From Macrobrachium rosenbergii (taxonomy: Eukaryota; Arthropoda; Malacostraca; Decapoda; Palaemonidae): a DNA stretch of 64,000 bases. Made by a program: the position numbers and the translations under genes. Of the stretch, positions 24,590-37,260 are shown piece by piece. Location of the stretch: positions 25,046,622-25,110,621 of the forward strand of contig NC_089782.1 of the NCBI RefSeq assembly GCF_040412425.1, written 5' to 3'. The notes under the pieces were generated by a model, which worked only from the letters and a program-made list of their open reading frames with translations, searched no databases and was not told where the DNA came from. Positions within the stretch are counted from its first letter, which is position 1. Every line of letters begins with the position of its first letter.

Positions 24590-26031
24590 GTGAGTAGAAT
24601 TAAATCTCGTCATGATCATTCCGAATAGCTGTTTTATGTTGCAGTTGTTGTTGTTCTTAAACTTCCTCCTCTTCATCATCATCATCATCACTATTTTCAT
24701 CTCAAGCATTGTTATATTTCTTTTATCAATAACCTGTTTTTTAACCACTGAACGGGATAAAAATATGACTGAGGTAAATTAATTCGCTAACTGGTGGTTA
24801 AGTAAAATTTGATGTAAAAACAGTTCAACAGCACCAAAATCGTTTCACATATAATCAGCACATAATGATATGGCATCATGAACACTTTTTCGTGCATCAA
24901 AAAAACTCAAAGATGAAAATTAGATATCCCATCACACATCCCAAAGTTTTAACTTCCTTAGACATTCTCCTCCTGTTTACGAACTTGAAAAGCCCCTTTG
25001 TAGCCTGGCATTCCTCGCTCACATTTAGATCTTTCATTTTGTGGTCACCATGCAGTAACATTTGCAGTCAACTCCCAGTACTCGCAGGGGATGCGTACCA
25101 CTAACCTTTCCCCCGCCCCCTCCCACGCTGGGAATAGCTCAAATCCTCAAATACTTAAAATCCCTCTAAAAATGCTTATAATTGCCTATTTTGATAGTTC
25201 AAAACCAAAAAACCCTCTAAAAATGATTATACCGGAATATTTTAACTGTTTTATCACAAAAAATGCATTTAGTCACGAAAATTATATGAAAATACAGTAA
25301 TTTGTGAATATTTCTCTATGAGAAATACCGCGAATAGGCGAATTTTCCGCGAATAATGTGTATAGATGTTCCACAGATAAATCCGCGAATACGCGAAGCT
25401 GCTAATCCGGAACCCCGAATGGGGGGTTCCACTGCACTCCCCAAAATACAAGTAGGATTTAATCACTTCCATATTTTCCACAATCAGTTGTACCATTCTT
25501 CATTTTATTACCAAACATCTACTTTCACTTTAAGCTCTACCACCCGCCAGATTTTTCTGACATTTTCTCCGTAAAATTTTTATAACATTCATCACTCTTT
25601 CCATGTTTTCCTTTCCTCTTTCATCTCTTGGTTCGAGTATGCCCTAACAGCTTTCTCATTATCCTGCCGATTGTTGCCTCATACTTCTCAAGACTTTTCT
25701 TCTTTAGGTCCCCCTCACTTAATTCTCATTATTGTGTTCCCACACCTTTAACTGTCCTTATTCCCCTGATTATACCAGCGTTTCTCTCCTTCACCTTACC
25801 CAGATTTCTTTGACAGTGTTTAATGAAATTGAAGACCTCAATACTCTCTTTCCTCCGCCAGACAACTGCACACGGGAGGGGTTGGGAGGGCCGGAACACT
25901 CCATGCTGGCTGCATACGGCTACAATAACGTGCTGGTCATCGTCGGCCCGAGTTTCATGGCCGCTGGAGGAGCCATCATTACCATCATCATCTTCCAGTG
26001 GTGCTTCTGCAGACCTGCCATTAAGGACTGA
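24448..26031 (+). CDS. Small two-pass membrane protein, function unknown
   Basis: Two exons (24448-24589 and 25862-26031) join in frame as a ~103-residue protein. The ATG at 24448 directly follows the acceptor, so further upstream coding exons are possible. Residues 18-42 form a hydrophobic helix (MIIVMTIIASVMLYTVGAVL), then a short loop with an N-glycosylation sequon (NCT) and a second helix at about 70-92 (VLVIVGPSFMAAGGAIITII), ending with a Cys-containing tail WCFCRPAIKD. The VGP..MAAGG pattern recalls the TMEM200-type two-TM layout, but I do not recognise the family. An alternative in-phase acceptor before 25817 would add 15 residues to the loop. That both exons are coding is supported by good splice sites, matching phase and GC-rich sequence unlike its surroundings. 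Confidence 0.65.
25065..25434. mobile_element. Tigger-like MITE, degenerate, in the two-TM gene intron
   Basis: Left end CAGTCAACTCCC and right end GGGGTTCCACTG are imperfect inverted copies. The interior is rich in CGCGAATA-type motifs seen in Tigger-like MITEs. The flanking TA is not intact (TG/CA), so the boundaries are tentative. Confidence 0.45.
25862..26031 (+). CDS. Two-TM protein last exon, TM2
   Basis: The acceptor CTTTCCTCCGCCAG ends at 25861, and TGA is at 26029-26031. Encodes NCTREGLGGPEHSMLAAYGY, TM2 and FCRPAIKD. A second in-phase acceptor (TTTGACAG, ending 25816) is equally legal, so the exon start is uncertain. Confidence 0.7.
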
Positions 26032-26217
26032 GCTGGGAGTTAGGCTTCCAGATTACTGGAACCAGTGGGTATGATACGAGGGGGGGTTTAGCAACCAGCA
26101 GGATATGATGAGATCTGTTGCAGTAATCCATTCACTGGTGGAATGCCCTTTTGTACTCACTTTCTATAACACTTCCACTTGGTTATCATCAATAAGTATA
26201 CAGGTAATTATAGTGAC

Positions 26218-26222
<5 letters not shown>

Positions 26223-26282
<60 letters not shown>

Positions 26283-26426
26283 TTTTAATGTATTTAAATG
26301 GATGACTATAAATACTATGTGTATACACACAAATATATATATGTATATATATAATATATATAGACATTATTTGTGTGTGTATATACAAACAGTATGTATA
26401 GTTATCCCTTTAAATACATAAAAAAA

Positions 26427-26519
<93 letters not shown>

Positions 26520-26636
26520 CATGTATATACGTTCGTTTACAAAATTTGGGTTCAGTAATACTTATACCTAGTAATGGGACTGATGCGAACATCAACATGC
26601 AAATAGTAGTCCAGATTTTTGTCTTAAAATGAATTT

Positions 26637-26720
<84 letters not shown>

Positions 26721-26770
26721 ATAATATAATCAGATTTTACATCTTAAAATGAATTTTATATTATATACAA

Positions 26771-26836
<66 letters not shown>

Positions 26837-26872
26837 ATATATTTTATATATATATAGTATATATATTATATA
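26223..26872. repeat. Nested (TA)n microsatellites and palindromes
   Basis: Long (TA)n runs lie at 26223-26279, 26430-26519, 26640-26720 (with (GT)n) and 26771-26872. The unique blocks between them are themselves inverted or direct copies, see separate entries. Confidence 0.92.
26280..26428. repeat. Inverted repeat between (TA)n tracts
   Basis: The block beginning AATTTTTAATGTATTTAAATGG (26280-26335) is inverted at 26365-26428 with mismatches. Confidence 0.7.
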
Positions 26873-26930
26873 TGTTCATCAGTCCCATTACTAGGTATAA
26901 GTATTAATGAACCCAAATTTGTAAACGAGC
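26532..26930. repeat. Inverted repeat, ~60-bp arms
   Basis: Arm 26532-26592 contains ACTTATACCTAGTAATGGGA; arm 26873-26930 contains its complement TCCCATTACTAGGTATAAGT. The inside holds microsatellites and a direct repeat of TCTTAAAATGAATTTTATAT. Confidence 0.85.
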
Positions 26931-27571
26931 AACATACTGTACTTACATGTAAAACATGTAAAACGTAAAGACGCAAAAAAAAAAAAAAAAAAAATTACAA
27001 ACATATTTTGTCTTGTGTGTGTCCTCGTGAACTGACCAAGTAATTAGCTTCTCTATTTGAACTACGAAATTCAGATTCATTTTATTAAAGAACTGCAATT
27101 TGTTACCGAGTCTTCGATATGATAGGGATAAACACTGTATTATACCAAAGCTTTTCCATACTGCGTGCATGGCTTTAGACAGCAATCGTTATTGCTCCAT
27201 ACCTAAAATACGTCGTTCAGCGTGTACGGTTACTGTAATAAACATGGAAAACTCTGTTGTGTTTCCTTGGTTCCTTATATTTTCAAAGTCTATAAATAAT
27301 ATCCCTATGAGATGGAAATTCCTTGAATAATAATTTCACGATGCAGACTAAAAAATAAATTCTGAAAACTCGTTATCATCACATGTAAAAAACTTTTCGT
27401 CGCATTATGTTCCGTTTTCCTTCTTGTGCCAGAGCGAAAATAAATGTCCCCAATTTGAAATAAACTGGTTTATCGTATTCTGCGTCTGAATATACGAAGA
27501 ATTACCTTGCAGTTTCTACTGGTGTTTTATTTGTATGTACTTGTGCTGTGTCATCCATCCCGCCCCCCGCC

Positions 27572-27573
<2 letters not shown>

Positions 27574-27612
<39 letters not shown>
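27574..27612 (+). repeat. (CA)n microsatellite
   Basis: About 19 CA units. The sequence from 26940 to 27570 has an A20 run near 26978 and no gene signal. Confidence 0.95.
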
Positions 27613-27613
<1 letters not shown>

Positions 27614-27897
27614 AACACAGGATTTACTTCATAAATACCTTTTGTAACGTACTGTTATCATCAATGGTCCACGAAAGAGAGACATACAGAAAAGACAGCA
27701 GGTTTATTTTGGTTTCTTGCCAATGGGAGCTTGGTTTAACCGAACGCCAACTATAAAATCACCAAAAACCAGTCTTTGAAACAGCAGTGTTCTATCCTGC
27801 TTGGTTTGTGGCTTACGAGCTGCTTTCATGAGCAAGAGCCCGTGCTGGCATATGGCACAGGGCCATGTTAATCTAAACAAAACTCCAGGTCGCATTA

Positions 27898-28013
27898 TCA
27901 CAATGCCCTCTTAACCTCTCTATTTCTTAACATCTTTTTGATACACTTTGTAGGACAAGTGTGTTGTACCCAAAAAATGTGAAGAAATCGAGAAGTTAAG
28001 AAGGCATTATGAT
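27898..28013. repeat. Inverted repeat, ~35-bp arms
   Basis: Arm 27898-27932 (CAATGCCCTCTTAACCTCTC...) is inverted at 27979-28013 (...GAGAAGTTAAGAAGGCATTAT). A (TA)n tract of about 70 bp follows at 28060-28130. Confidence 0.8.
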
Positions 28014-28056
28014 TAACATAATTACACAAGTATCTGGTAAAAAGAAACCAGTAGAA

Positions 28057-28133
<77 letters not shown>

Positions 28134-28830
28134 TCACACCTCTGTAATACCGGTTTATAACTAAGCAGATTCGCATAAACCCTAAACAAGGACCCTTCGA
28201 AATCTCAAAGCACGTAAGGTAACGTCACTCATAGAATCCTGCCAAGGAATTACCGAAAGATTTGCCCTTGGAATTCCTGCCATCCTCACTTTCACGTAAA
28301 GACGGGCTACCGAGATGACTTGCATATTAATAGCACCATCACCACCTTCGTCAACTCATCATCTTCACCATCTCCGTCCGTAGCCTTGCATCATTATCGA
28401 ATATCACTATCATCTACGTACTCTCCATCTCCAACTGTTGACTGTTACTGATGATGATCATGATGATAACGTCGGTGACCATCGTCGTTGAGACGCCAAT
28501 TTAAACTATTAGATCAATCTGTTTACGATAAACGATTTTACCTGCCAACTAAGATGGTTTTCAGGCCTCGCTTCGACCCATGACCCCTTTTTACAGGGTG
28601 GTCAAAGTTTGCGTCAATTTTCTAATTTTGTTTTACTTTTTGTTTCAACCTGTGTTCATCGGCCAGTCAGCGCCATGGAATGAAGGGATGAATATTAATA
28701 AAAGTAGGCAAATCTTTCCTCATTTCATGTGGGCAAGGTATTCAATTGTCTGTTCTCATTCACCTAACATCTTTAAGAGTCGAGAGAGGTTATTCTGTGT
28801 GATTACTACTACGAAAGTACGAGAGGTTAT

Positions 28831-28868
28831 ACTACTACTACTACTACTACTACTACTACAAATAATAC

Positions 28869-28915
<47 letters not shown>
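28831..28915 (+). repeat. (ACT)n and (AAT)n microsatellite
   Basis: About ten ACT units followed by about 17 AAT units. The region 28140-28830 shows no gene. Confidence 0.95.
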
Positions 28916-29436
28916 CATAATAATAACAGTATAATCCATGATCTGTAATCGGTAACATAAAAAAGAAAACGAAGTCTCGATCCATTGTTAAAGAAAACGG
29001 AAATCTACTCGTTACTACCGAAGATTTAAACCCATACATTATTTCGGTAAAAGATTTAAACTCAATAACAGTTATCTAGACCAAGAGGTTCGTTAAGGCA
29101 ATTCTGTCATTTAAGTCCTAGGGATTCATTGCAGCGCAGTCATCACAGTATAACAAGGCCACCGAAAACAGATCTGTCATTTGCAGTTTGCTGAGCTGCG
29201 CCCATGACTAAAGGTATTTTGTCATTTGAAAGTAACCTAAAATAAAAACTGAACAGGTAATCGATTTGTTTGATGATTCTGTATTGCAGCTAGCCACATT
29301 TTAAGACAAGGCCAAAGCCGTACAAAACAGATCCAAAGGAGAATTTTGTCATTTCCTAGTTTAAAATCTCGGTATACACGCCAAGTTATGTATGAGCAGC
29401 GGTCTTTAATAAAGTAGGTGAATTAGGTGAATATAG

Positions 29437-29552
<116 letters not shown>

Positions 29553-29647
29553 TCTACATGTATGAATGTACAATGTATAAAACTATACATTCTTGATAAA
29601 AGTAGTGAATACAAAAAGGGGATAAATTTAGTAAATATAGTGAATAC

Positions 29648-29943
29648 AGAATTTAGGCTAAAGGCCAAGCACTGGGACCTATGAGGTCATTCAGTGCTGA
29701 AACGGAAATGGACAATTAAAGGTTTGAAAGGTGTAACAGGAGCAAAACCTCGCAGTTGCACTCTGAATCAATTGTTGGGAGAGGGTGGAAAGCTACATGG
29801 CAGAAGGAGAATATGAAAGGAGGTACAGTAAAAGGATCGAAAGGGGTTGCAGCTAGGGGCCGAAGGCACGCTGCAAAGAACTTCAAGTAATGCCAACAGT
29901 GCACCGCATGGGGTGCACAGACGGCACTAACCCCCTACGGGGT
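29648..29943 (+). mobile_element. Interspersed repeat family A, copy 1
   Basis: Four copies of this ~300-bp element lie in the window. Shared landmarks in order: TTTAGGC(T/C)A(A/C)AGGCCAAGC, GGTCATTCAG, GTGTAACAGGAG, TTGCAGCT.GGG.C.GAAGG, CGCTGCAAAGA and a terminal palindrome AGTGCACC..ATG.GGTGCAC before ACGGCACTA. No coding capacity. SINE-like in size, but I see no clear tRNA A/B box. Confidence 0.88.
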
Positions 29944-29949
29944 AATTAT

Positions 29950-30479
29950 AGATGGTAATTAGTTCGTTGCTCCTGGGACGAGAGGATTGAAGAAGCGAAG
30001 TGATTTAAACCTCATTAGGAAGCTGATGGCATTAATTAGCACTTGAGTGTAATCATCATCATCATCATAAGTAACGTCATTATCATAATCGTCCCTATTA
30101 CCATCACCTGTGGCACGGAGGGAGGTCGCTGGCATCCATCACCATCATGTTCCATCCATCATCATCATCTCCTCTTCGGCCTATGCCATGCCCTCGGTCT
30201 GTCAAACTCGATCAAGCATCTAATGACCCTTCCATCCCTCTCGTGGGCCTATTGGGGACATTCTAAGTCAAAAGAAAAGACAAGAAGTTCTGGCTACAAA
30301 TGATAGCACGAATAATAATGATGAGAGTAAAAATAAAAATTCTTGACAATGATTTGAACATGAACAGAGAAATTGGAAGCCACGAGGGTTGTATTCTATC
30401 GCCAAACACTTGAAATAGTTTATCTTTGAAGTTTGAGCCTTGAACAATTGTTGGTTTTAAGAGCAGTGATAAAAATGAA
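29950..30479. other. No gene seen
   Basis: Contains ATC/ATT-rich simple sequence at 30048-30070 and 30135-30170; no supported gene. Confidence 0.4.
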
Positions 30480-30488
30480 TTATTATTA

Positions 30489-30531
<43 letters not shown>
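30480..30531 (+). repeat. (ATT)n microsatellite
   Basis: About 17 ATT units with one interruption; a short (CA)n follows at 30660-30676. Confidence 0.95.
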
Positions 30532-31072
30532 ATTAATAAATAAGTTTATCATTACCATTATTGTTATTATTATCCTCATTAATCAACTGCCAATTAAACT
30601 TCCACTCGACAGAATGCATGTCCAAAAACAAAATAAATAAATAAAAAATATATGAAATACACACACACACACACACAAAATTTACGACCCATCAGGCAAA
30701 GGGTGACGCTTCATACGACCCGGAGCGAGAGGCGAAGAGGAATATTCACTTTCACAAAACAAACAAACTCGAATTCCACCTGATAAAAGGAATAGGTGGC
30801 CTCTCGCCGAAAATATTTCCAGAACAGGCAGGAAATGTCAGTCGCCGACTCGCCGATTCTCCCCGACAGGCGCATTTGCAAGTTCCTTTACGCGGATGAT
30901 GGATTACCTCGAGATTCTCACGGTGAATATTAAAATTTGAGCGGTGTTCTTTTTTTTCTCGTTGGTCGCCATATTGTATTAGGGTTTATTTTTTTTTATT
31001 TTTTATTATCCGGGGTTACCTATCGTGATTTAGCCGGTCACGAATTATTATTATTATATATCGATTATTCTT

Positions 31073-31075
<3 letters not shown>

Positions 31076-31135
<60 letters not shown>
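31076..31135 (+). repeat. (GA)n microsatellite
   Basis: About 30 GA units. Confidence 0.95.
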
Positions 31136-31137
<2 letters not shown>

Positions 31138-31324
31138 GCAGGAGGACTTAGATTCCTGTTTAAGATGGTAAAATAGTAAATGATATAAGTGAATTACGAT
31201 ACTGGTTAGAATATTAACAGTTACATATCAGAAATATTAAAACATTATGATCATCAACAGTACTGTCTACTGTACATGATTTCTATGCATCGCAAAATTC
31301 AAAATTATAGTTTGATATACAAAA

Positions 31325-31446
31325 TTATAATTACATAGATAAACGGATAGATAAATAGATAACAAAAACATTATTAACATATTATGATATTCATCTATGG
31401 AACCACAAATTCAAAATTATAGCTAGACAGATAGACAGATAGTTAA

Positions 31447-31479
<33 letters not shown>

Positions 31480-31800
31480 AGATAGATAGATAGAATAGTT
31501 AAAAAGATAGACAGACAGAAAAATAGACAGATAAAAAAATAGTTCAATAGATAGATATAGAGAAATAGATAGATAGATAGATAGATAGATAGAAAAAAAT
31601 AGATAGATAGAAAAATAGTTAAATAGATAGATAGAAAAATAGATAGATAGCTAGATAGAAAAAGTTAAATAGATAGACAGATAGAAAAAGATAAACAGAT
31701 AGATAAATAGATAGAAAAAGTTAAATAGATAAATAGATAGATAGACAGATAGATAGATAGATAGGTAGACAGACAACAAAATAGTTAGATAGATGGGTTA
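31325..31800 (+). repeat. (GATA)n complex satellite
   Basis: Nearly 480 bp built from GATA units broken by AAAAATAGTTAAATAGATAG-like and GACA blocks, giving a higher-order pattern. Confidence 0.92.
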
Positions 31801-31888
31801 ATAGACAGAGACAGACAAAGACAGACTTATGAGAAAAACTATCAGTTTATGAAGAACTGAGCTTCCTGTTCTTAATTCTGCACCACAA

Positions 31889-31966
31889 TGAAGCCAAGCA
31901 GCACTGAGTCCGGTTAGCGCCTGTGTGGGTGACCATGAATGAATGCCAGACGCCATACGGCACGCA
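31889..31966 (+). repeat. Possible 5S rRNA-derived SINE fragment
   Basis: AGTCCGGTTAGCGCCTGTGT then GGGTGACC and ATGCCAGACGC resemble the 3' half of 5S rRNA (GGTTAGTACTTGGATGGG.GACC...ACCAGG.GC). Followed by GCATGGGGCTAGCGACCTCA. No full 5S gene. Tentative. Confidence 0.35.
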
Positions 31967-32079
31967 GTAGGCTTCTTCAGTGACCATCTGTCAGGGCATG
32001 GGGCTAGCGACCTCATCCTAAAACTCACTGCACATAAACTCAGGTAACGAGTCACAATGATGCCTGGGAAGCCAACAGA

Positions 32080-32820
32080 GTGAATTTAAGTGAATTTTAA
32101 AGAGTGGAAGTTGAGATAAATTAACGTATTTTCTCCTTTTAATTTGATTGACTTATGAACACAAGTATATTTATAGCATCGATGGTTTTAGTCGTTGTTG
32201 CAACGCTAGAATACATAAACAATTCAATGAATAGTTATGATAGGAAAGTGCCGACATTTCTGCTAAACGCTAATTGTGAGTCCCAAAAAATATAAATATC
32301 TGTACCTTTTTGTACAAGCAGGCGTCACCTCTGAATTAGTTTTGAATTCATGAACGATTATCAGAAAGAAAACTGCCTTGAAAAGAACATAAATTTATAA
32401 AAATATATATAAAAAATCCACACATAAAATGGGTAATAAAATGAATTCGGTCCTTACCTCTGTCGCAATGAAATAACTATAGAATATCGATACATGACGC
32501 AGGAAAGAAAACTCGATTATTTATATTTGAAATACTAGTCACCTCAAACTACTATAATTATAACGCTAACATATTTCATTCATTAGAAGTCACTGCGAGT
32601 AATATATTAGAGCTGGCAAAGTGATGGAAAAGTTCAAGAAAGTGAAAATATAATTCCTGCCTGTAATGTTGAAGGTCGAAACGGCAGAGCTGAATACTAA
32701 TTTTTTTGACAAAATGGTCAAATGCTTATTAATAAGGTAATAAAAACATATTCATTCATGCTTTGAAGGTCGCGTGGTAAAACTGTCTGTCGGTTTGTAA
32801 AGACGGGAATATATATATGT
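32080..32820. other. No gene seen
   Basis: AT-rich unique sequence without a recognisable feature. Confidence 0.4.

Positions 32821-32821
<1 letters not shown>

Positions 32822-32905
<84 letters not shown>
32822..32905 (+). repeat. (TA)n microsatellite
   Basis: About 40 TA units. The following 32906-33898 shows only AT-rich sequence, no gene. Confidence 0.95.
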
Positions 32906-32908
<3 letters not shown>

Positions 32909-33899
32909 GTCTATATGAACACAAAACAGGCATTATGATATGCCATTTTCCTCTCCAAAATATTCAACAGCGATATTTAACTCATTTAATTTCCTATCTA
33001 TTTTTAATTTATTGATTTTTGTACCTATATTTACTGCCATTCTTATGTACTTAAGTTTTTTTTCGTATAAGGCCTTCATCATCTATGAAGAATCGCTAAG
33101 CAAATTTCGTGCCTTTTTTACCCTGAGTCATAATGTGTTGTTCTTAATTAATATAAATAGTTGCATTAAGAACACGAACCTTAATAAATGAGCGTGTTTG
33201 CATATGCAGATGTAACCCAACAAAAGTCCTGCCAAGAAGATTATATATAATAATGAAGTTCAACACTACGATTCTCCTCACATGAAGACTGACTGCCGCT
33301 CTTTCTCCTTCAGAAAACGCCCCGGGGAGATAACGGGGAGATATGTGGAAGTAACCTTGGAAAAGCGGCGAGTAAACAAATTTAACAGCCTTATTAAAGA
33401 GCCAAGCTCTTTGCGTGTATGTTGAACAAATATGGCTGCAATTCTCTGGACAAGGTGTGCAACCCTAAATGGTTGTCCCTTGTCCATATGCGGTGGCTGT
33501 CTCTCCCCCTAAACCAAACCACCACCCTACCCCCACCACCCGGGCCTAAAGTTAATTTCTCGGGTGTACCAACTTGAAATTCTTTTTGTCGAAACTATTT
33601 GTGAATGGAGTTCCTTTCTTTTACAGTGGTAAAGTGCTTGACACTAATGCTTTCTCTCTCTCTCTCTCATAGAAGCAATCATACTTCGGTAATTAAGAGT
33701 ACTGTAATCATTAATTGAAAGACCATTTGTCTACCGTCCACCGCTGTGTTTAATGGATTACAGTTCTTTAGCAAATAAACTTCAAATTTCTTGCCTTGTC
33801 ATCGCTCGTAGATTCTTCGAGGGCTTCAACATTACCTACGAAATATTTTGTTAACTATTTTAAACTTCAGTGTCTCCTGAAAACTTTGTTTCTGTCAGT

Positions 33900-33967
33900 T
33901 AGTATATATATACATACACATATATATACATATACATATACATGTATATATATCTATGTATTATATA

Positions 33968-34036
<69 letters not shown>

Positions 34037-34067
34037 GATGTATATATACATATAGTTATTATATATG

Positions 34068-34108
<41 letters not shown>

Positions 34109-34160
34109 CAGTATATATGTATGTGCGTGTTTGTGTGTTTGGGTGTATGTGTGTGTGTGT
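33900..34160 (+). repeat. (TA)n/(TG)n microsatellite cluster
   Basis: TA tracts with TATGATGTA interruptions, ending in TG-rich sequence at 34118-34160. Confidence 0.93.
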
Positions 34161-34553
34161 GCTTGCGTGTGCATGCATAGCTAGTTTTATGTTAGTCTCC
34201 CGCATGCGCGTAATCTAATAATATATGCCTGTACATACAAAATGCATTTAGACACAGACAATACCGCACGTTACGGCGAAAGTATAAAACAATACCCAAC
34301 CTTATCCTGTTTAGGAGATTCAATAAAATGTGAAAGTATTTGGTAAAGAAAATAAAAAAAAAGAAACAAGGGAGCCTCGGGTAAATCCTAATCCGGCTTC
34401 ATAGTTTTTAGCAAATTGGCCGGATAACTTCATCAGGTGCTTTGTCGAATCGTTCGTTTGTGTGCACAGGAAAATTATACGAGTTGAAGGATTAACGTAA
34501 GAAGAAAACATCAATAAACAGAAGGATTGGCGGTTTATATCCTGTTTATAATA

Positions 34554-34555
<2 letters not shown>

Positions 34556-34611
<56 letters not shown>

Positions 34612-34677
34612 CATATACATATACATACATACATATATTATATATATATATATATGTATATATATACATATATATAC

Positions 34678-34765
<88 letters not shown>
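34556..34765 (+). repeat. (TA)n then (GA)n compound microsatellite
   Basis: TA units to 34713, GA units from 34716. Confidence 0.94.
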
Positions 34766-34766
<1 letters not shown>

Positions 34767-34966
34767 GAGAGAGAGATAGATGTGAGCTACACTAACATTA
34801 AGTGTAGCTGTGAACTTTTATATAATTCTAATTGAGAAAGGGAGACAAATATTAAAAGGATTTATAGAGAAGCAGCAGTGAAGGTTTAGACAAGCAGTTA
34901 TACACTGATCAAGAAACGCGTTATCAAGCGTTCACTAAGAAATACAAGAAACAAGTAAAAAATGAA

Positions 34967-35338
34967 ACTTCGGCTCAATCGAGTTTTCTGTACAACCGCT
35001 ACAGCGGATAGTCAAGACCCCCGAAAACAGATCTATCTTTCGGTGGTCTCGGCATAATGCTGTATGAGCCAAGGCCCATGAAACTTTAACCACGACCCTG
35101 TGGTGGCCTATATACTTTGTCGTTGCCAGAAGCACGATTATGGATAACTTTAACTCTAAATAACATAATACTGAGGCTAGTGGGTTGCATTTGATATGTT
35201 GATGATTGGTTGGGGATGATCAACATACCAATTTGCAGCCCTAGCCTCAGTAGTTTTAAGATCTGAGGCAGATGAGAAAAAGTGCGGACGGACAGACAAA
35301 GTTGGCAATCATAGTTTTCTTTTACAGAAAACTAAAAA
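34967..35338 (+). mobile_element. Hairpin-bearing repeat family B, copy 1
   Basis: One of three copies. It starts near CTTCGGC.CAATCGAG and has inverted ends GTTTTCTGTA / TACAGAAAAC. Two internal hairpins: CCCCGAAAAC..CTTTCGGTGG at 35017-35049, and a long stem pairing ACTGAGGCTAGTGGG with its complement CCCTAGCCTCAGT around 35172-35256. The 3' segment GTGCGGACGGACAGACAAAG is conserved in all copies. No coding capacity. Confidence 0.85.
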
Positions 35339-35764
35339 GGGAAAAGCTTTATGTAGCTTACATGAATTCAGAAAAAGCATCTGAGTGAACTGGAAGTGGT
35401 GCAATATGGTGAATGTTGAAGATGCATGGTGTACGGAATGAGCTGATGAAACCGACTGAAAGCTTTTACGGTGAAAGCGAAATTGGTTTTGGAATGCAAC
35501 GGGACGAGATGTTGTAAAACTTCAGTACTAAAGAAGGCTTCTCGTGCCATTTTGAATTTAGTTTTGCTTACGAAGTAGGACAGGTAACGCTTTTCGCTAC
35601 GTAGTCCAATAAAAGCCCAAAGGGGTTTTAAATTGATGAGCCTCGGTCGGCTACCGATCTGGGTCACTGTCGATTGTGGGGCGAACGCCCTGGAATAACC
35701 TAATGCTTTGGAGTTTGTCGCTGTTTCAGTGTTTTTGTTTTCAATCTTTATCAAAATCATTTTA

Positions 35765-35842
35765 GTGTGTGTGTGTGTGTGTATGTATGTGTGTATGTAT
35801 GTATGTATATATATATATATATTATATATATATATATATATG

Positions 35843-35877
<35 letters not shown>

Positions 35878-35880
35878 TAG
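35765..35880 (+). repeat. (TG)n/(TA)n microsatellite
   Basis: TG, TATG and TA units in sequence. The stretch 35340-35760 shows no gene. Confidence 0.95.
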
Positions 35881-36023
35881 ATATATAGATGGTTTCTGAC
35901 TCACATCAGATCGAACTAGGTCTTTTCAATTGAAAGACGAGACCGCTGGGAACCAAGTCACACCTGATTCGATCTTGAAGCGAGTCAGAAATTATTTCGT
36001 TCCATAATGATTGTGTTTGGTTT

Positions 36024-36027
<4 letters not shown>

Positions 36028-36110
<83 letters not shown>
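36028..36110 (+). repeat. (TA)n microsatellite
   Basis: About 40 TA units. The sequence 36111-36715 shows no gene. Confidence 0.95.
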
Positions 36111-36112
<2 letters not shown>

Positions 36113-36719
36113 ATTTGTTCTAGGTCCATACGTTCCTGTTTCTAAATCACTGTCTGTATCCACTGATATTGTCCTGAAGGACGTCAGGAAAGAAAGAGGA
36201 AAATATATGGCAACCACAACAATAATAACGGATAGTTTTGACAAAAGCGCTTGTGAGGCTGTTTGTGACAACCGCTGCCAAGACATACGAAAATACTGAC
36301 TCCAGAACCACATGAAATGCTTGCCTATCCTTACTATCTCAGTGCTTACTTTTATTCCTTTAATGAATAAACATGTTTATATCACGTATATTGGAAGGTA
36401 GGATACTAAAAAAAAAAAAAAAAATCCGCGTACATGTCTGAAAATTCAATATATATCTCTGCCTCTTCTAACAGGAAACGTCTCTCTCTTCGTGGTTTTC
36501 AGAAATTGATTAAGCAACGCCATTTTTATTCTCGGAGACACTCGCCGATGACTAGCTGACCCCGCGTCTCTGACCTGTCAGACGGGTCAAGAAAGGCAGA
36601 GAAACATGTCCGTCGTGACCCCGTGATCTCACAAAATCAAAAACTGCTAAAAATTCCCGACGAGCAGGGAGGGGTTCAGACCGTAGGGTCTTTTCAGAGG
36701 CAAGTCTAGAACAGAATAT

Positions 36720-37005
36720 AGAATTTAGGCCACAGGCCAAGCACTGGAACCTATGAGGTCTAGCCCTGGAAGGGAAATTGATGTTTTGAGGGTTTGAAAA
36801 GTGTGACAGGAGGAAAGCCTCGCAGTTGCACTATGAAACGTTTGTTACGAGAGGGCGGAAAGTAAAATGGAAGGAAAAATATGAACGGAAATACAGTAAA
36901 AGCAACGAAAGAGGTTGCAGCTAAGGGCCGAAGGGACGCTGCAAAGACCCTTAAGTAATACCTACAGTGCACCACGTGAGATGCACTGACGGCACTACCC
37001 CTCCT
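36720..37005 (+). mobile_element. Family A repeat, copy 2
   Basis: Same landmarks as copy 1, including CGCTGCAAAGACC and AGTGCACCACGTGAGATGCA. It ends about 180 bp before the TATA box of the left cuticle gene. Confidence 0.88.
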
Positions 37006-37187
37006 GGAGAAGGGAAGTCTAGGTCCAAGTACCCTTAAGTCGTAAAAGTCCCTTTGAATGTGTCTCGTCCTTAGCGGTATCATCATTAGCGGATGCCCTT
37101 CTAAAGATGGCCCCCATAGACCCCCTACCCGAAACAATCTCCTGTGTCCTTGGCCCTTCTATGACGAAGGCCTTTCTCGCCGAGGGA

Positions 37188-37195
37188 TATAAAAG
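37188..37195 (+). promoter_or_regulatory. TATA box of left cuticle gene
   Basis: TATAAAAG, 57 bp before the ATG at 37252. This fits a start site near 37220 and a short 5' UTR. Confidence 0.75.
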
Positions 37196-37251
37196 GGCTT
37201 TTAAGGATCATCTCTTACACCCAGATCGCTCCTGACCTGCGTCCAGCAAAC

Positions 37252-37260
37252 ATGAAGGCT
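37252..37260 (+). CDS. Left cuticle gene exon 1
   Basis: ATG AAG GCT followed by donor GTGAGT. Crustacean and insect cuticle genes typically have such a tiny first coding exon. Confidence 0.85.

Noticed and set aside
27775..27870. Hairpin-like CCCGTGCTGGCATATGGCACAGGG region
   Set aside because: Short local symmetry only, no second copy found in the window.
29080..29370. Sequence sharing GGCCACCGAAAACAGATCTG with family B
   Set aside because: Only the first hairpin region matches clearly; too fragmentary to call a copy.
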